This document shows, one piece after another, positions 1-7,856 of a DNA stretch of 64,000 nucleotides (position 1 is its first letter; each line of letters begins with the position of its first letter). The stretch is from Solibacillus isronensis (GTDB lineage: Bacteria > Bacillota > Bacilli > Bacillales_A > Planococcaceae), in NCBI RefSeq assembly GCF_900168685.1, contig NZ_FVZN01000012.1:124001-188000 (forward strand), in the 5' to 3' direction. The translations under genes were made by a program, and so were the position numbers. The notes beneath the pieces were generated by a model. It was not told where the DNA came from and searched no databases. It worked only from the letters and a program-made list of their open reading frames with translations.

Positions 1-289
1 CAATAGCCGTTGCGTTCGTATAAACAGGTTGGTACTTCTTTTGTTCATGTACTAATTCAATGTCGTATAGTACATTACTTCCTTGGTGTAGCCCAAGCTC
101 AAATTCTTCCCATTCTTTCGGTGTAATGTAGCCCTTTAAACGAATAGAATCTACAAACTTTGTCACTTCTTGATATGTATGTATATAAGCGAGGTCTTCT
201 TGTTTCTTGTATTGCTGATACGTTACAAAGTAAAACATAACGAGAGCGGCTAATATGACCGCGAATATCTTACTTATGGCATTTGGCAT
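1..289 (-). CDS. Partial small membrane-anchored protein, likely minor pilin-like component
   Basis: The reading frame starts at an ATG read from 289 to 287 and runs off the left edge, so only about 96 residues are seen. The N-terminus (MPNAISKIFAVILAALVMFY) is a single hydrophobic segment followed by a soluble, charged region. It is the last visible gene of the minus-strand Tad-like operon, 12 bp downstream of the 302-670 gene, and 'GGAGTG' lies just before the start. A short N-terminal helix with a soluble tail suits a minor pilin or pseudopilin, but I recognise no family motif; the role is inferred from position. Confidence 0.6.
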   Translation of the reverse strand, partial: MPNAISKIFAVILAALVMFYFVTYQQYKKQEDLAYIHTYQEVTKFVDSIRLKGYITPKEWEEFELGLHQGSNVLYDIELVHEQKKYQPVYTNATAI

Positions 290-301
290 TTATGTCACTC
301 C

Positions 302-670
302 TTATTGCATTGTGTAATTAATACGTGTACCTGATCCTGAATATTGAATGGTTTGTTTGTACTTTGCATACGGTAGAATAATTGATTGCTTTGTTTTTAA
401 ATCTGTTTGTCGCTCAAACACGTTCCCGTCCACATTTACAGTTGTTTCGTCAAAATCTAGCTTATAAATTGAGCTGATTATTTGTGCACCTGTAAATAGG
501 GGCGCTTCTGGAATTTCAGTTTGTTTTACATATACAGAACCTTCCGTACCAGGAGAAATTTCAAACTCTTTTTGTATTTGAAATAATGGCGTCAATGCAT
601 AAGCTAGAGCTAGACTAAATGTTAAAGTTGCTAGGGCAAACCAAATCGCTTCACTTACTGTTTTATTCAT
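302..670 (-). CDS. Pilin-like single-pass membrane protein
   Basis: This 122-residue protein has a hydrophobic helix at about residues 9-28 and a small soluble domain. It shares with the next gene upstream (725-1183) the layout of an N-terminal helix and a segment of the form (S/T)G-x-Q-(I/V)-I-x-x-I ('TGAQIISSI' here, 'SGSQVINAI' there). That suggests two diverged copies of one pilin-like family. It lies downstream of the secretion ATPase and platform genes in the same orientation. No prepilin-peptidase site of the Tad/Flp type is obvious. Pilin-like assembly subunit is inference from context and architecture. Confidence 0.6.
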   Translation of the reverse strand: MNKTVSEAIWFALATLTFSLALAYALTPLFQIQKEFEISPGTEGSVYVKQTEIPEAPLFTGAQIISSIYKLDFDETTVNVDGNVFERQTDLKTKQSIILPYAKYKQTIQYSGSGTRINYTMQ

Positions 671-724
671 AAAAGGTTGGGAGCCGCGCTAAGCAGCCCC
701 CATTCCCCCTTTCGTAAAAAAGGA

Positions 725-1183
725 TTAATTTTGTTTTTGTTGATTAAACTTAATCGCGCGGATAACTCCATTTGAATCACGCTCAATTTCTGCATCGAAC
801 ATGCCACTTGGATTGATGTAATCTGCATGTGTGTTTGTTGTAGCATTTAATAAATCCGTATCTACCTTAGTCAGTTCGTCACCAGTGAAGTTTGCTAAGT
901 ACCATTTTGTAGATTTGCCAGTTGTTACTTCTACACCGATTTCGCCTTCTTGACCTTTAAATTTACGGATAGCGTTGATAACCTGTGAACCTGAAACCAC
1001 TGTATTGTCATACATTAAGTATTTTTGATCTTGTAATTCTGTTGTATTATTTGTGAAATCGTTTGTTACTGATTTTGCTGAATCTGCTGCAGGTGTGAAT
1101 ACCATGATTGAGATACCTACTAACACGATTGCTAAGATGATTCCCGCTGCAAATTTGAGCGCGGTTGCTGTTGTTTCTGACAT
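725..1183 (-). CDS. Pilin-like protein, paralogue of the 302-670 product
   Basis: This 152-residue protein begins MSETTATALKFAAG, followed by a strongly hydrophobic helix at about residues 11-32 and a polar, Asn/Thr-rich domain. 'SGSQVINAIRKF' matches the equivalent segment of the next gene. A short N-terminus, one helix and a small beta-rich domain fit a major pilin or pseudopilin for the adjacent TadA/GspF-like machine. An 'AAGGAA' SD precedes the ATG. Such proteins can be annotated as transporter permeases on weak similarity; one helix makes that unlikely. The family is unknown to me. Confidence 0.6.
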   Translation of the reverse strand: MSETTATALKFAAGIILAIVLVGISIMVFTPAADSAKSVTNDFTNNTTELQDQKYLMYDNTVVSGSQVINAIRKFKGQEGEIGVEVTTGKSTKWYLANFTGDELTKVDTDLLNATTNTHADYINPSGMFDAEIERDSNGVIRAIKFNQQKQN

Positions 1184-1259
1184 TTTGAAATTCCTTCTTT
1201 CTTTTCGTTTTATTTTTTTTATTTTTTATAATAAGTGGACCCACCCACAAATTAATAAA

Positions 1260-3317
1260 TTAATGTAACAACTCCATCATTTGGTTTGAATTTGTTACAG
1301 CGATATAGATAATCGGGAATATTAAATAGATGAAAATTAATGAAATCATTGGTGCCAGACCAAGGAAAGAGCCCATTTGAGTTTTCTCTGCAATCTCGCG
1401 TGTTTGATCTTCCTTACGTTCTTCTAGGTAATATTCTCTTTCAACGTCTATATCTTCAAATGCTTCTGCAATTGATAAGCGAATTAATGTAAGTTTTAAA
1501 CGCTCTACAATCTGTACGAATGGCTCGAACGTATTTGTTTCGCCTAACTTTTCTAATGCTTCCTCTGGTCCACTATCAAATTCCTCGATAGCAATTTCTA
1601 GCGAACGTTTAAATGCAATAGAGAATCGTTCTAACCATTGAAGTATTCCCGCTACACTCATTCCGTCAAAGTCTTTTAAGATAGAAATAAGCATTAATAA
1701 TTGGTATACTTCGCGTTCCATAAGCTTTAATCGTGCTCGTTTTTTGAAGCCTAATATAATTGCAGGCAACTGATAAGCTATGTAAGCAAAGATTATCGCT
1801 AATAAAACTTCATACCATTTTAAGTACGCATTCGAGTACTTAACGTATTTATCCATAATACGATTGTATGTTTTTAAAACTTCCTCGTCTGATGGATCTA
1901 GTTCAAGTTGGTCTGCAATAGCAAGGACAATTTCTTCTTCGGTTGGTAGCACCTTTGCCTTACTAATGTTTTCAATTACTTCTCGGTCGTAATCTGTTTG
2001 TTGTTGTAACAAGGCAGATTCTTTTGCCGTATAAGTTTCGGTGAAAATTGAACCATCGAATGAACCTTGTAATGCAACTGATTTTTCTCTTACGTGTGAG
2101 TAAGCAAAAACACCAAATGCAAGAATAAATATAATTACAGCACTAACAATCTTTTGTAATGTAAGTTCATACACCGTAATAGATTCATTAGCATCTTTAA
2201 TTAGCTGTTCAGTATCGTTGTAGCGACGTGAATACTTTTTCGGCGTAAATGCTTTACAAAGTAACATCGCACCTTTAACTTTCGTTAAAATCCAACGCTC
2301 CCATTTAACTTTATTTGGGACAAATTCTTTTGTGCTCTCTGAAATTTCACGCATTTTACGTAAAATTAAGTAACAAGCAATACTAATTCCATACACACCA
2401 ATTTCTGAAAACAGACCGATACGAGAATCGTAAAAGGCTTCTGTTGTTGGGAAACTTCCCTCAGTCCAATTTTTCACAGGCAATGCAAAGAAAATTGGGA
2501 TTAGTGCTAGTAAGGGTAAGTTACGCATCGCATAGCTTAAACGCGAGCGATATAATATTTCTGCATTTAGCTCTTTATTAATAGCGGTTAAGCCATTTAA
2601 AAATGAGCTTTTTCCATCTGTCACTTTATCGCCGCGCTCTTTAACAAGTACGGCAAGTCCAGCAAACACCCGTAAGTAACGTGTTGGTGCTACGTCTTCA
2701 TATAAAGCCAGTTCTTTTTCCACGTCTAAGCTATTGACGATTTTATCAATACGCTCAGCGTGATGTTTCATTTCATTACCTGCATCGTGAATCGCTTCAA
2801 ATACTGCCTCGTCTACCATTTTCGTAGATTGATAATAAAAGCGAACGCGATTGATGTATTCTTTTAACTGTTTTAAAAGCTTTCGCTCTACTCTATAAAT
2901 AAAGAAGTCTACTAAAATTCCTGATAATAATAGGAACCCAACAAATACCCAAAAGGCAACTAAAAATGATGGTCGTATTACCAAGAGAAACCCTAATACG
3001 ATTACGACTAACGCACAAATTGCGAAGATAATCTTCATTACTTCTTTGCGTAAAGTGAATTCATCATATACAGCTAAAGTTTCAAGCTTTTTGCGAATCT
3101 TTGCTTGAAATCTGCGAAGTACAGGGATGCGTTCGATGAAGTTATAACTTTTCAACGCAAAGGCCGTAAACTTCACTGAATAGTTTTTATTACGTACCTT
3201 TTTCTCACCTAATACTGCAGCTCTTTCATTTCTTAATTGAAAGAACTTTTGACATTGCGTAATGCTGTAGATTATCAACCCAACAAAGATAGCAATTAGC
3301 AATATCGAAAGAATCAT
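1260..3317 (-). CDS. Type II secretion/Tad platform membrane protein (GspF/TadB-TadC-like)
   Basis: Inner-membrane platform protein expected to couple the cytoplasmic ATPase to pilus or filament assembly. It has about seven hydrophobic helices spread over 685 residues, with two cytoplasmic helical domains between them. The C-terminal domain 'REVYQLLMLISILKDFDGMS' through 'GPEEALEKLGE' and the following helices is typical of T2SSF domains. It is about twice the length of a single TadB or TadC, so it may fuse both roles. I place the start at 3317 (MILSILL): this ATG overlaps the upstream TGA as ATGA, which suggests translational coupling, and a GGGGG lies 8 nt upstream. An alternative start at 3332 adds five residues. 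Confidence 0.82.
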   Translation of the reverse strand: MILSILLIAIFVGLIIYSITQCQKFFQLRNERAAVLGEKKVRNKNYSVKFTAFALKSYNFIERIPVLRRFQAKIRKKLETLAVYDEFTLRKEVMKIIFAICALVVIVLGFLLVIRPSFLVAFWVFVGFLLLSGILVDFFIYRVERKLLKQLKEYINRVRFYYQSTKMVDEAVFEAIHDAGNEMKHHAERIDKIVNSLDVEKELALYEDVAPTRYLRVFAGLAVLVKERGDKVTDGKSSFLNGLTAINKELNAEILYRSRLSYAMRNLPLLALIPIFFALPVKNWTEGSFPTTEAFYDSRIGLFSEIGVYGISIACYLILRKMREISESTKEFVPNKVKWERWILTKVKGAMLLCKAFTPKKYSRRYNDTEQLIKDANESITVYELTLQKIVSAVIIFILAFGVFAYSHVREKSVALQGSFDGSIFTETYTAKESALLQQQTDYDREVIENISKAKVLPTEEEIVLAIADQLELDPSDEEVLKTYNRIMDKYVKYSNAYLKWYEVLLAIIFAYIAYQLPAIILGFKKRARLKLMEREVYQLLMLISILKDFDGMSVAGILQWLERFSIAFKRSLEIAIEEFDSGPEEALEKLGETNTFEPFVQIVERLKLTLIRLSIAEAFEDIDVEREYYLEERKEDQTREIAEKTQMGSFLGLAPMISLIFIYLIFPIIYIAVTNSNQMMELLH

Positions 3318-5218
3318 AGTGCAAGCCCCCATGACTTACTCATAAGCTCTTTAAAGTCCTCAGCATCTTCTTTAGATAAATGAAGCATCATGCGTTTCAT
3401 ACGTTCCTCAGAGATCGGATTAACAGCGACATACGCACCGTCACGATATTCAAGAATTGTATTTTCTTTAAATTGCTGTGTTTGAGTCTGTTGCTGGAAG
3501 AACGTTGTTGCGAGGCTAATTAAAGCTCGTACATCCTTCTCCTTTGAGCCGTCCAAACGATCTAAGATTTTTAAATGCTCATCTGTTTGATCGATTGGCA
3601 CACATTCAGTAATACGCTCGATAATACGCTCACCTGTTGCATGAATTTGAACCATATGAACATCGAACTCCAGTACACTGATTACTTGTTGCTCGGCTAC
3701 ACGCTCGTTACTGAACATACCAGTTTTTAATAATGAGTTACGTAGAGCGAATACCAGGTCTTTAAATGTTTTGGCATGGTGAGTAAATAGTGTAAATTCA
3801 GAAGCTACCTGTGATGTTTGAATCATCCATGCAGCAACAGGGTCCGTTGCTACTTCCCCTAACACCGTAACGTCACCGTCAGTTTTCTTTTGTAAATCCA
3901 ATCCATCTTGACCGCTATACGTTTCTGTTTCTTGGAAACTTAAAATATTTCGGCCCGGATAGAGGTTACGTAGATTTAATTCGAATTTTGTTTCTTGAAT
4001 ACGAAGCTTTAACTCTGTATGAATGTGCTCTATTAAAGCCATTAATAACGTTGTTTTACCAGAACCCTGCGCCCCTGTTACGGCTACTGTTCTTTTACTG
4101 CGCATTAGTAGGCGAAGTAATTCAATTGCAATCTGTGAATTGTCTTGTTTGAAAAGATCCGGTAAGCCTAGTTTTTTAGCTTCATATTTTTTACGAATGA
4201 ATACAGCCCATGATTCTGTTAGTTTAGGTCTTGCAGCAGTAACACGTGAACCGTCAGCCATTTCATTAATGATGGCTGGATTTGTTTCAGAAAGTTGGCC
4301 CGGATAACCGTATTTATAAGCATTTGTAACAATTCGGCGTAACTCTGATTCCGAATCAAATTCAAGGAAAGCAAAGTGAATTGTTTTACCTTTATTCATC
4401 ACCCAAATACTACGTAGGTTAGAAAATGTGGTTTCTTTACTTTTTGCCATTGATAAGAAATCATCATCTGAAATTTCATTTACTGTTGTTTGAGATTTAT
4501 AACCACTTACACCAGCTGATACACCGTCAATTTGCATATCTCGAATTTCATCGATAAGGCCAAACCCTTTGTAATGGCTATATACGACTTGTGAAACAAT
4601 TCGCATCTTATCTTGATATGAAAGCTTTTGGTTTTTCATTTCTTGCTTATACGCATTGTGAATGTGGTCCTCAGTAACGATATAGCTACCAGTTTCATTT
4701 TTAACATCCCATTTATAACGGGCAATGATAGCTGATAACGCTTTGTAACCATGTTTCTTTTCATTTACATACAGCATCGTTTCAAATTTTTCACGAGCTG
4801 TCATTTCGGCTGAATTATCAAATGGAATGACTAACCCAACTAATTCCTCATTGATTTTTTTATCTTTTACCAAGAGGTCGTAAATGTACTCACGCACGTA
4901 AGTTTTAGCAGAAAGATCACCTGTATTACAGTTCTTTAAAGCATTTTTCAATTCTTTACGTCTACTCTGACTACGTTTAAATTCTTCTTCGGTAACGTTG
5001 TCTAAATACAGGCTTTTCGTAGTAATATCAATCATTTTCTTACTAACGTAGTTTTTCAATTCCTCAACTGTTAATTCTTGTTGTGGAATGTACGATTTCT
5101 TTTTATTCGCAATTTCTGATTCTTTTCTAGCTTGTGTAAGCTTCAAAAAGATGAAGGCTAATGCGAACAATCCAATCGCTATAATTAATAAAAGGTTCAG
5201 TGAGCTAGTTTGTATCAT
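3314..5218 (-). CDS. Secretion/pilus assembly ATPase, TadA (CpaF)/VirB11-like
   Basis: This 634-residue ATPase would power filament assembly or DNA/protein transfer. It has an N-terminal hydrophobic helix (residues 5-24), unusual for this family, then a long linker. The CpaF-like core includes 'DGVSAGVSGY' and an Arg-rich region ('GSRVTAARPK'), Walker A 'GAQGSGKTTLL' near residue 385, and 'LGEVATDP' in the Walker B region. The His box is present as 'LFTHHAKT'. It overlaps the upstream gene by 14 bp and the downstream platform gene by 4 bp, so the order ATPase-platform-pilins forms one operon. It is longer than typical CpaF because of the N-terminal membrane extension. Confidence 0.88.
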   Translation of the reverse strand: MIQTSSLNLLLIIAIGLFALAFIFLKLTQARKESEIANKKKSYIPQQELTVEELKNYVSKKMIDITTKSLYLDNVTEEEFKRSQSRRKELKNALKNCNTGDLSAKTYVREYIYDLLVKDKKINEELVGLVIPFDNSAEMTAREKFETMLYVNEKKHGYKALSAIIARYKWDVKNETGSYIVTEDHIHNAYKQEMKNQKLSYQDKMRIVSQVVYSHYKGFGLIDEIRDMQIDGVSAGVSGYKSQTTVNEISDDDFLSMAKSKETTFSNLRSIWVMNKGKTIHFAFLEFDSESELRRIVTNAYKYGYPGQLSETNPAIINEMADGSRVTAARPKLTESWAVFIRKKYEAKKLGLPDLFKQDNSQIAIELLRLLMRSKRTVAVTGAQGSGKTTLLMALIEHIHTELKLRIQETKFELNLRNLYPGRNILSFQETETYSGQDGLDLQKKTDGDVTVLGEVATDPVAAWMIQTSQVASEFTLFTHHAKTFKDLVFALRNSLLKTGMFSNERVAEQQVISVLEFDVHMVQIHATGERIIERITECVPIDQTDEHLKILDRLDGSKEKDVRALISLATTFFQQQTQTQQFKENTILEYRDGAYVAVNPISEERMKRMMLHLSKEDAEDFKELMSKSWGLAL

Positions 5219-6035
5219 TCATTTCACCTTCCTCAACGTCAGCGTCAACGTCGGCTAGAGTTTTATGAATGTACTTTACAATGTTTTCTAGTTCATCACG
5301 AAAGTTTGAAGCAGCCGAATCTTTTACAGTCGATTTATGTAATCGGTAAAACCATTCAGTTACATTTAACGTATTGCAGGCATCCTTAAATTGCTGGGAA
5401 TAAGGTATTTGGAAGATCGGCGCCTGCGTTTTATACATTCGTTTAATTTTGCGAGTTGTAAAGCTCGATTTTTTATCATATTGGCTAATTACGATAATGT
5501 AGTTTCTTCCTTTTAATTCTTCCGGGAAGTCCATACCATTAAAGAAGCGATCTAACACGAATCGATTCTGCGGTAGGTTTACAATAACTAAGTCGGCTTT
5601 ACTTAAAATAAGTCTTGTTAGTTCACTGTTACGCCCACTGTGAGCATCGATCCAAATGTGATCATAAGCATCTTTTGTAATGTTTAAAATCGCTTTCAAC
5701 GTTTTGTCATCTATAATATCCTCTAAATTTGAACCGCCTAATAAATCGAGCTTATCTGCATAAATGGTTTCGGTATAATCCATAACCGCGTTTGGCTTTA
5801 ATAAATTCGATTTAATTAAGCGTTCAAGGGCAGCCATGCCCGCATCTTCAAAACCTTCTCTAGTAACTAATTGCTTACCGAATAAAAGTTCTAAAGATGA
5901 ATAATTTAGTTGAGTGTGCGTGATTAATGCACGTTTCGAGGATGTTAAAGCTGAGTACGCTGCTAATGCTGCAACATTCGATGTGATAGCGCCTTGTCCA
6001 TGAATTGGGCTCCAGCTCACAATCGTTTTACCCAT
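5205..6035 (-). CDS. MinD/CpaE-like protein with degenerate P-loop
   Basis: This 276-residue protein has a MinD/ParA-type Rossmann layout. It starts 'VSWSPIHGQGAITSNVAALA', where a deviant Walker A (KGGxGKT) would be, but the P-loop lysines are absent. The Walker A'-like region 'DHIWIDAHSGRNSEL' and a later 'LVIVNLPQNRFVLDRFF' follow. In Tad systems CpaE/TadZ localises the machine, and 'GQGxxTSN' variants occur in Firmicute relatives. It is one of three such proteins in tandem here. Nucleotide binding may be lost or altered. The start follows the upstream TGA by seven bases, with AAGGAAGGG as SD inside the upstream gene end. Confidence 0.72.
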   Translation of the reverse strand: MGKTIVSWSPIHGQGAITSNVAALAAYSALTSSKRALITHTQLNYSSLELLFGKQLVTREGFEDAGMAALERLIKSNLLKPNAVMDYTETIYADKLDLLGGSNLEDIIDDKTLKAILNITKDAYDHIWIDAHSGRNSELTRLILSKADLVIVNLPQNRFVLDRFFNGMDFPEELKGRNYIIVISQYDKKSSFTTRKIKRMYKTQAPIFQIPYSQQFKDACNTLNVTEWFYRLHKSTVKDSAASNFRDELENIVKYIHKTLADVDADVEEGEMNDTN

Positions 6036-6042
6036 CTACTTG

Positions 6043-6831
6043 TCACCCTTCCTTAATATGTTCTCCGGCCATTACAGGCGGTAGAGCTTTAATTGAGTTG
6101 CTGATATTGTTTACATTTGATGGTTTACGTTTATTGAAAATACGTTGGAACAGCCCTGTTTTAAGCACTACATCGTAATCAACAATTGCATCATTTGTAA
6201 TTTCTGCTGCAACACTTTTTACATTTAACTTGTAATTTTTGCTCAACTTATCGAATGGCACAGAACCTTCATGTTGAATGAACTCTTTTAGATAGTCCTG
6301 ATTTTCTGCAAATTCAAACGTATCTACGTTTTGAACAAAGTTGAAGCGACCATTTGTTAGTAAGGAAATGTAGTCCTCGCTAATGTGGATCGTGCTTTCA
6401 AAGTACAATTGATGGATATTTGTGATACCTGATAAATCAGCGTAATCATGTAATAAATCAATGTCCTTCATAATATTTGTACGAATGTTATCACTCACGT
6501 AATAACTCTTTTCAATTGGTAAAGCCATAATTGATTTTTGGATTTTATTCACGTCGATTAGAATGTAATCGTAATTTTCCATGCATTCATTGGCTTTCTC
6601 TAGCTCCCAATCAATGTTAGTAATGGCCTTGCCAGTCGCTAAAATCTCAAAACCGTTAAAATCGTATAAAACTTCATTTTCTTCAACTTTCCGAATAATA
6701 CCGTAGTAATATTCATAGGAGGAAGTTGCATCTACAATTAGTACACGTTTCTTCATAGCACTAATCGAATGAGCTAAGTAAATAATGAAGTCAGCTTTAG
6801 AACGGTTTCCCATAAATTGAACAATCTTCAT
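6043..6831 (-). CDS. Second MinD/CpaE-like protein lacking a P-loop lysine
   Basis: This 262-residue protein has a ParA-like N-terminus in which the P-loop is 'FMGNRSKADFIIYLAHS' and the Walker A'-like strand reads 'RVLIVDATSSYEYYYG'. A Walker B-like strand is 'NYDYILIDVNK'. The fold is inferred from this strand pattern; no GKT/GKS is present, so it is probably a pseudo-ATPase. It lies between the SAF-domain gene and the GQGA-type gene, all in tight series (11-bp and 5-bp gaps), with GGAGAG as SD. It may pair with its neighbours as a heteromer that positions the Tad-like machine. I recognise no named family. Confidence 0.6.
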   Translation of the reverse strand: MKIVQFMGNRSKADFIIYLAHSISAMKKRVLIVDATSSYEYYYGIIRKVEENEVLYDFNGFEILATGKAITNIDWELEKANECMENYDYILIDVNKIQKSIMALPIEKSYYVSDNIRTNIMKDIDLLHDYADLSGITNIHQLYFESTIHISEDYISLLTNGRFNFVQNVDTFEFAENQDYLKEFIQHEGSVPFDKLSKNYKLNVKSVAAEITNDAIVDYDVVLKTGLFQRIFNKRKPSNVNNISNSIKALPPVMAGEHIKEG

Positions 6832-6836
6832 TCGAA

Positions 6837-7811
6837 TTACTCTCCTTCAAGTAAGTTAGCTTGTTCTTCTACTTGTGCTGCCTCTTGTGCGTTAATTGCG
6901 TTCAGACGTTGCTCTTCCGCTTTTTTAGCGTCAGCTGCTTCTTTGTTAGTTCTAGTGTTGGTGTTACCAGATTTAACTGCTTCTTTTTCCTCGTCCAATA
7001 AAGCATCTAAGCTATTTTCAAGAGCTGTACGGTTACGTTGCTCTAAAACATATTTAGCTTTATTCACTACGTTTGGATCTTCTTTAAGTAAAGCAAGTAC
7101 ATTATCTTTTAATGGATATGTTTCAATCGCTTTATTTTGCATGTGCTCGTCTAAATATGGAATCGCATAGATTTTCGCGTTTTCTAAGTACGCGTCAACG
7201 ATACCTGAGCTTACAGATAAAATTTCATCTTCTAATACGTCAATGCGTAAAGTAATACCTGAAATATCTTTAATGCGTTTTTTACTTAATAGAATGTAAT
7301 CTTCACCTGACGGGAATTGAATACGAATATCTACATATTTGTTGTTTTCAATATTCGTTGGTAATTCAACAAAGCTGTATTCCGCTTCACGAGCATCGTC
7401 AGTAATTGCCTCGTCTTCATACACCATTGATTTAGTTAAGACTGTATTCGCCTTTAAATCTGTTTTGGCATATAAGTAATACTCATTGTCATTTTGTAAG
7501 TGCGGTAATAATACAACGTCTTCTGAATGTGCTGCTTCCGACACGTACACTTTAGTTAGCATAGCTTCTGAAATAACTTCACCTTTTTCAACGTCACCGT
7601 TGACGGCGTAAGCTACTTGGTTCTGATCTGCTACTGACTGTAATTCTTCCATTTTTGCTTTATACTCGCCTATCCGCTTGGCTTCTGCATCGCGCATATT
7701 GTCATATAAGAAATATCCGGCTATCGCCAAAATTCCTAACATGATTGTTGCACCAGCTAAACCTGCGTAAATTAGTTTCGAGTTTTTTGTACGAATACTA
7801 CTCTTTTTCAT
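6837..7811 (-). CDS. CpaB/RcpC-like SAF-domain membrane protein
   Basis: This 324-residue protein starts at ATG 7811 (MKKSSIRT). It has one transmembrane helix (about residues 14-36) and a short coiled-coil. A SAF-like segment follows ('AYAVNGDVEKGEVISEAML', then 'LKANTVLTKSMVYED') as in CpaB/RcpC, the Flp pilus protein. The C-terminal 70 residues are a charged, Ala/Glu-rich probable coiled-coil. In Tad systems of Firmicutes CpaB sits outside the membrane near the ATPase complex. The SD for this start lies unusually far upstream and is separated by a hairpin (see 7809-7850). A GTG at 7847 is a possible alternative start, but it lies inside that SD. Confidence 0.75.
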   Translation of the reverse strand: MKKSSIRTKNSKLIYAGLAGATIMLGILAIAGYFLYDNMRDAEAKRIGEYKAKMEELQSVADQNQVAYAVNGDVEKGEVISEAMLTKVYVSEAAHSEDVVLLPHLQNDNEYYLYAKTDLKANTVLTKSMVYEDEAITDDAREAEYSFVELPTNIENNKYVDIRIQFPSGEDYILLSKKRIKDISGITLRIDVLEDEILSVSSGIVDAYLENAKIYAIPYLDEHMQNKAIETYPLKDNVLALLKEDPNVVNKAKYVLEQRNRTALENSLDALLDEEKEAVKSGNTNTRTNKEAADAKKAEEQRLNAINAQEAAQVEEQANLLEGE

Positions 7812-7850
7812 TATCCCCACTAATAACAAATTAGTGGGTTTCACCACCTT
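7809..7850 (-). promoter_or_regulatory. Shine-Dalgarno split from its start codon by a 9-bp hairpin
   Basis: Read on the minus strand, a near-perfect SD AAGGTGGTGA (7850-7841) is followed by the hairpin CCCACTAAT-TTGTT-ATTAGTGGG (7838-7816) and then GATAATG (start 7811-7809). Linear spacing from SD to ATG is 29 nt, too long. If the 23-nt hairpin folds, the effective spacing is 6 nt. Hairpin-bridged SDs are known in phage T4 genes. No other good SD precedes ATG 7811. Confidence 0.65.
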
Positions 7851-7856
7851 CTGTTA

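Noticed and set aside
4023-4307. Plus-strand open frame opposite the secretion ATPase
   Set aside because: It is antisense to the Walker A region, has no SD, and its composition mirrors the real gene.
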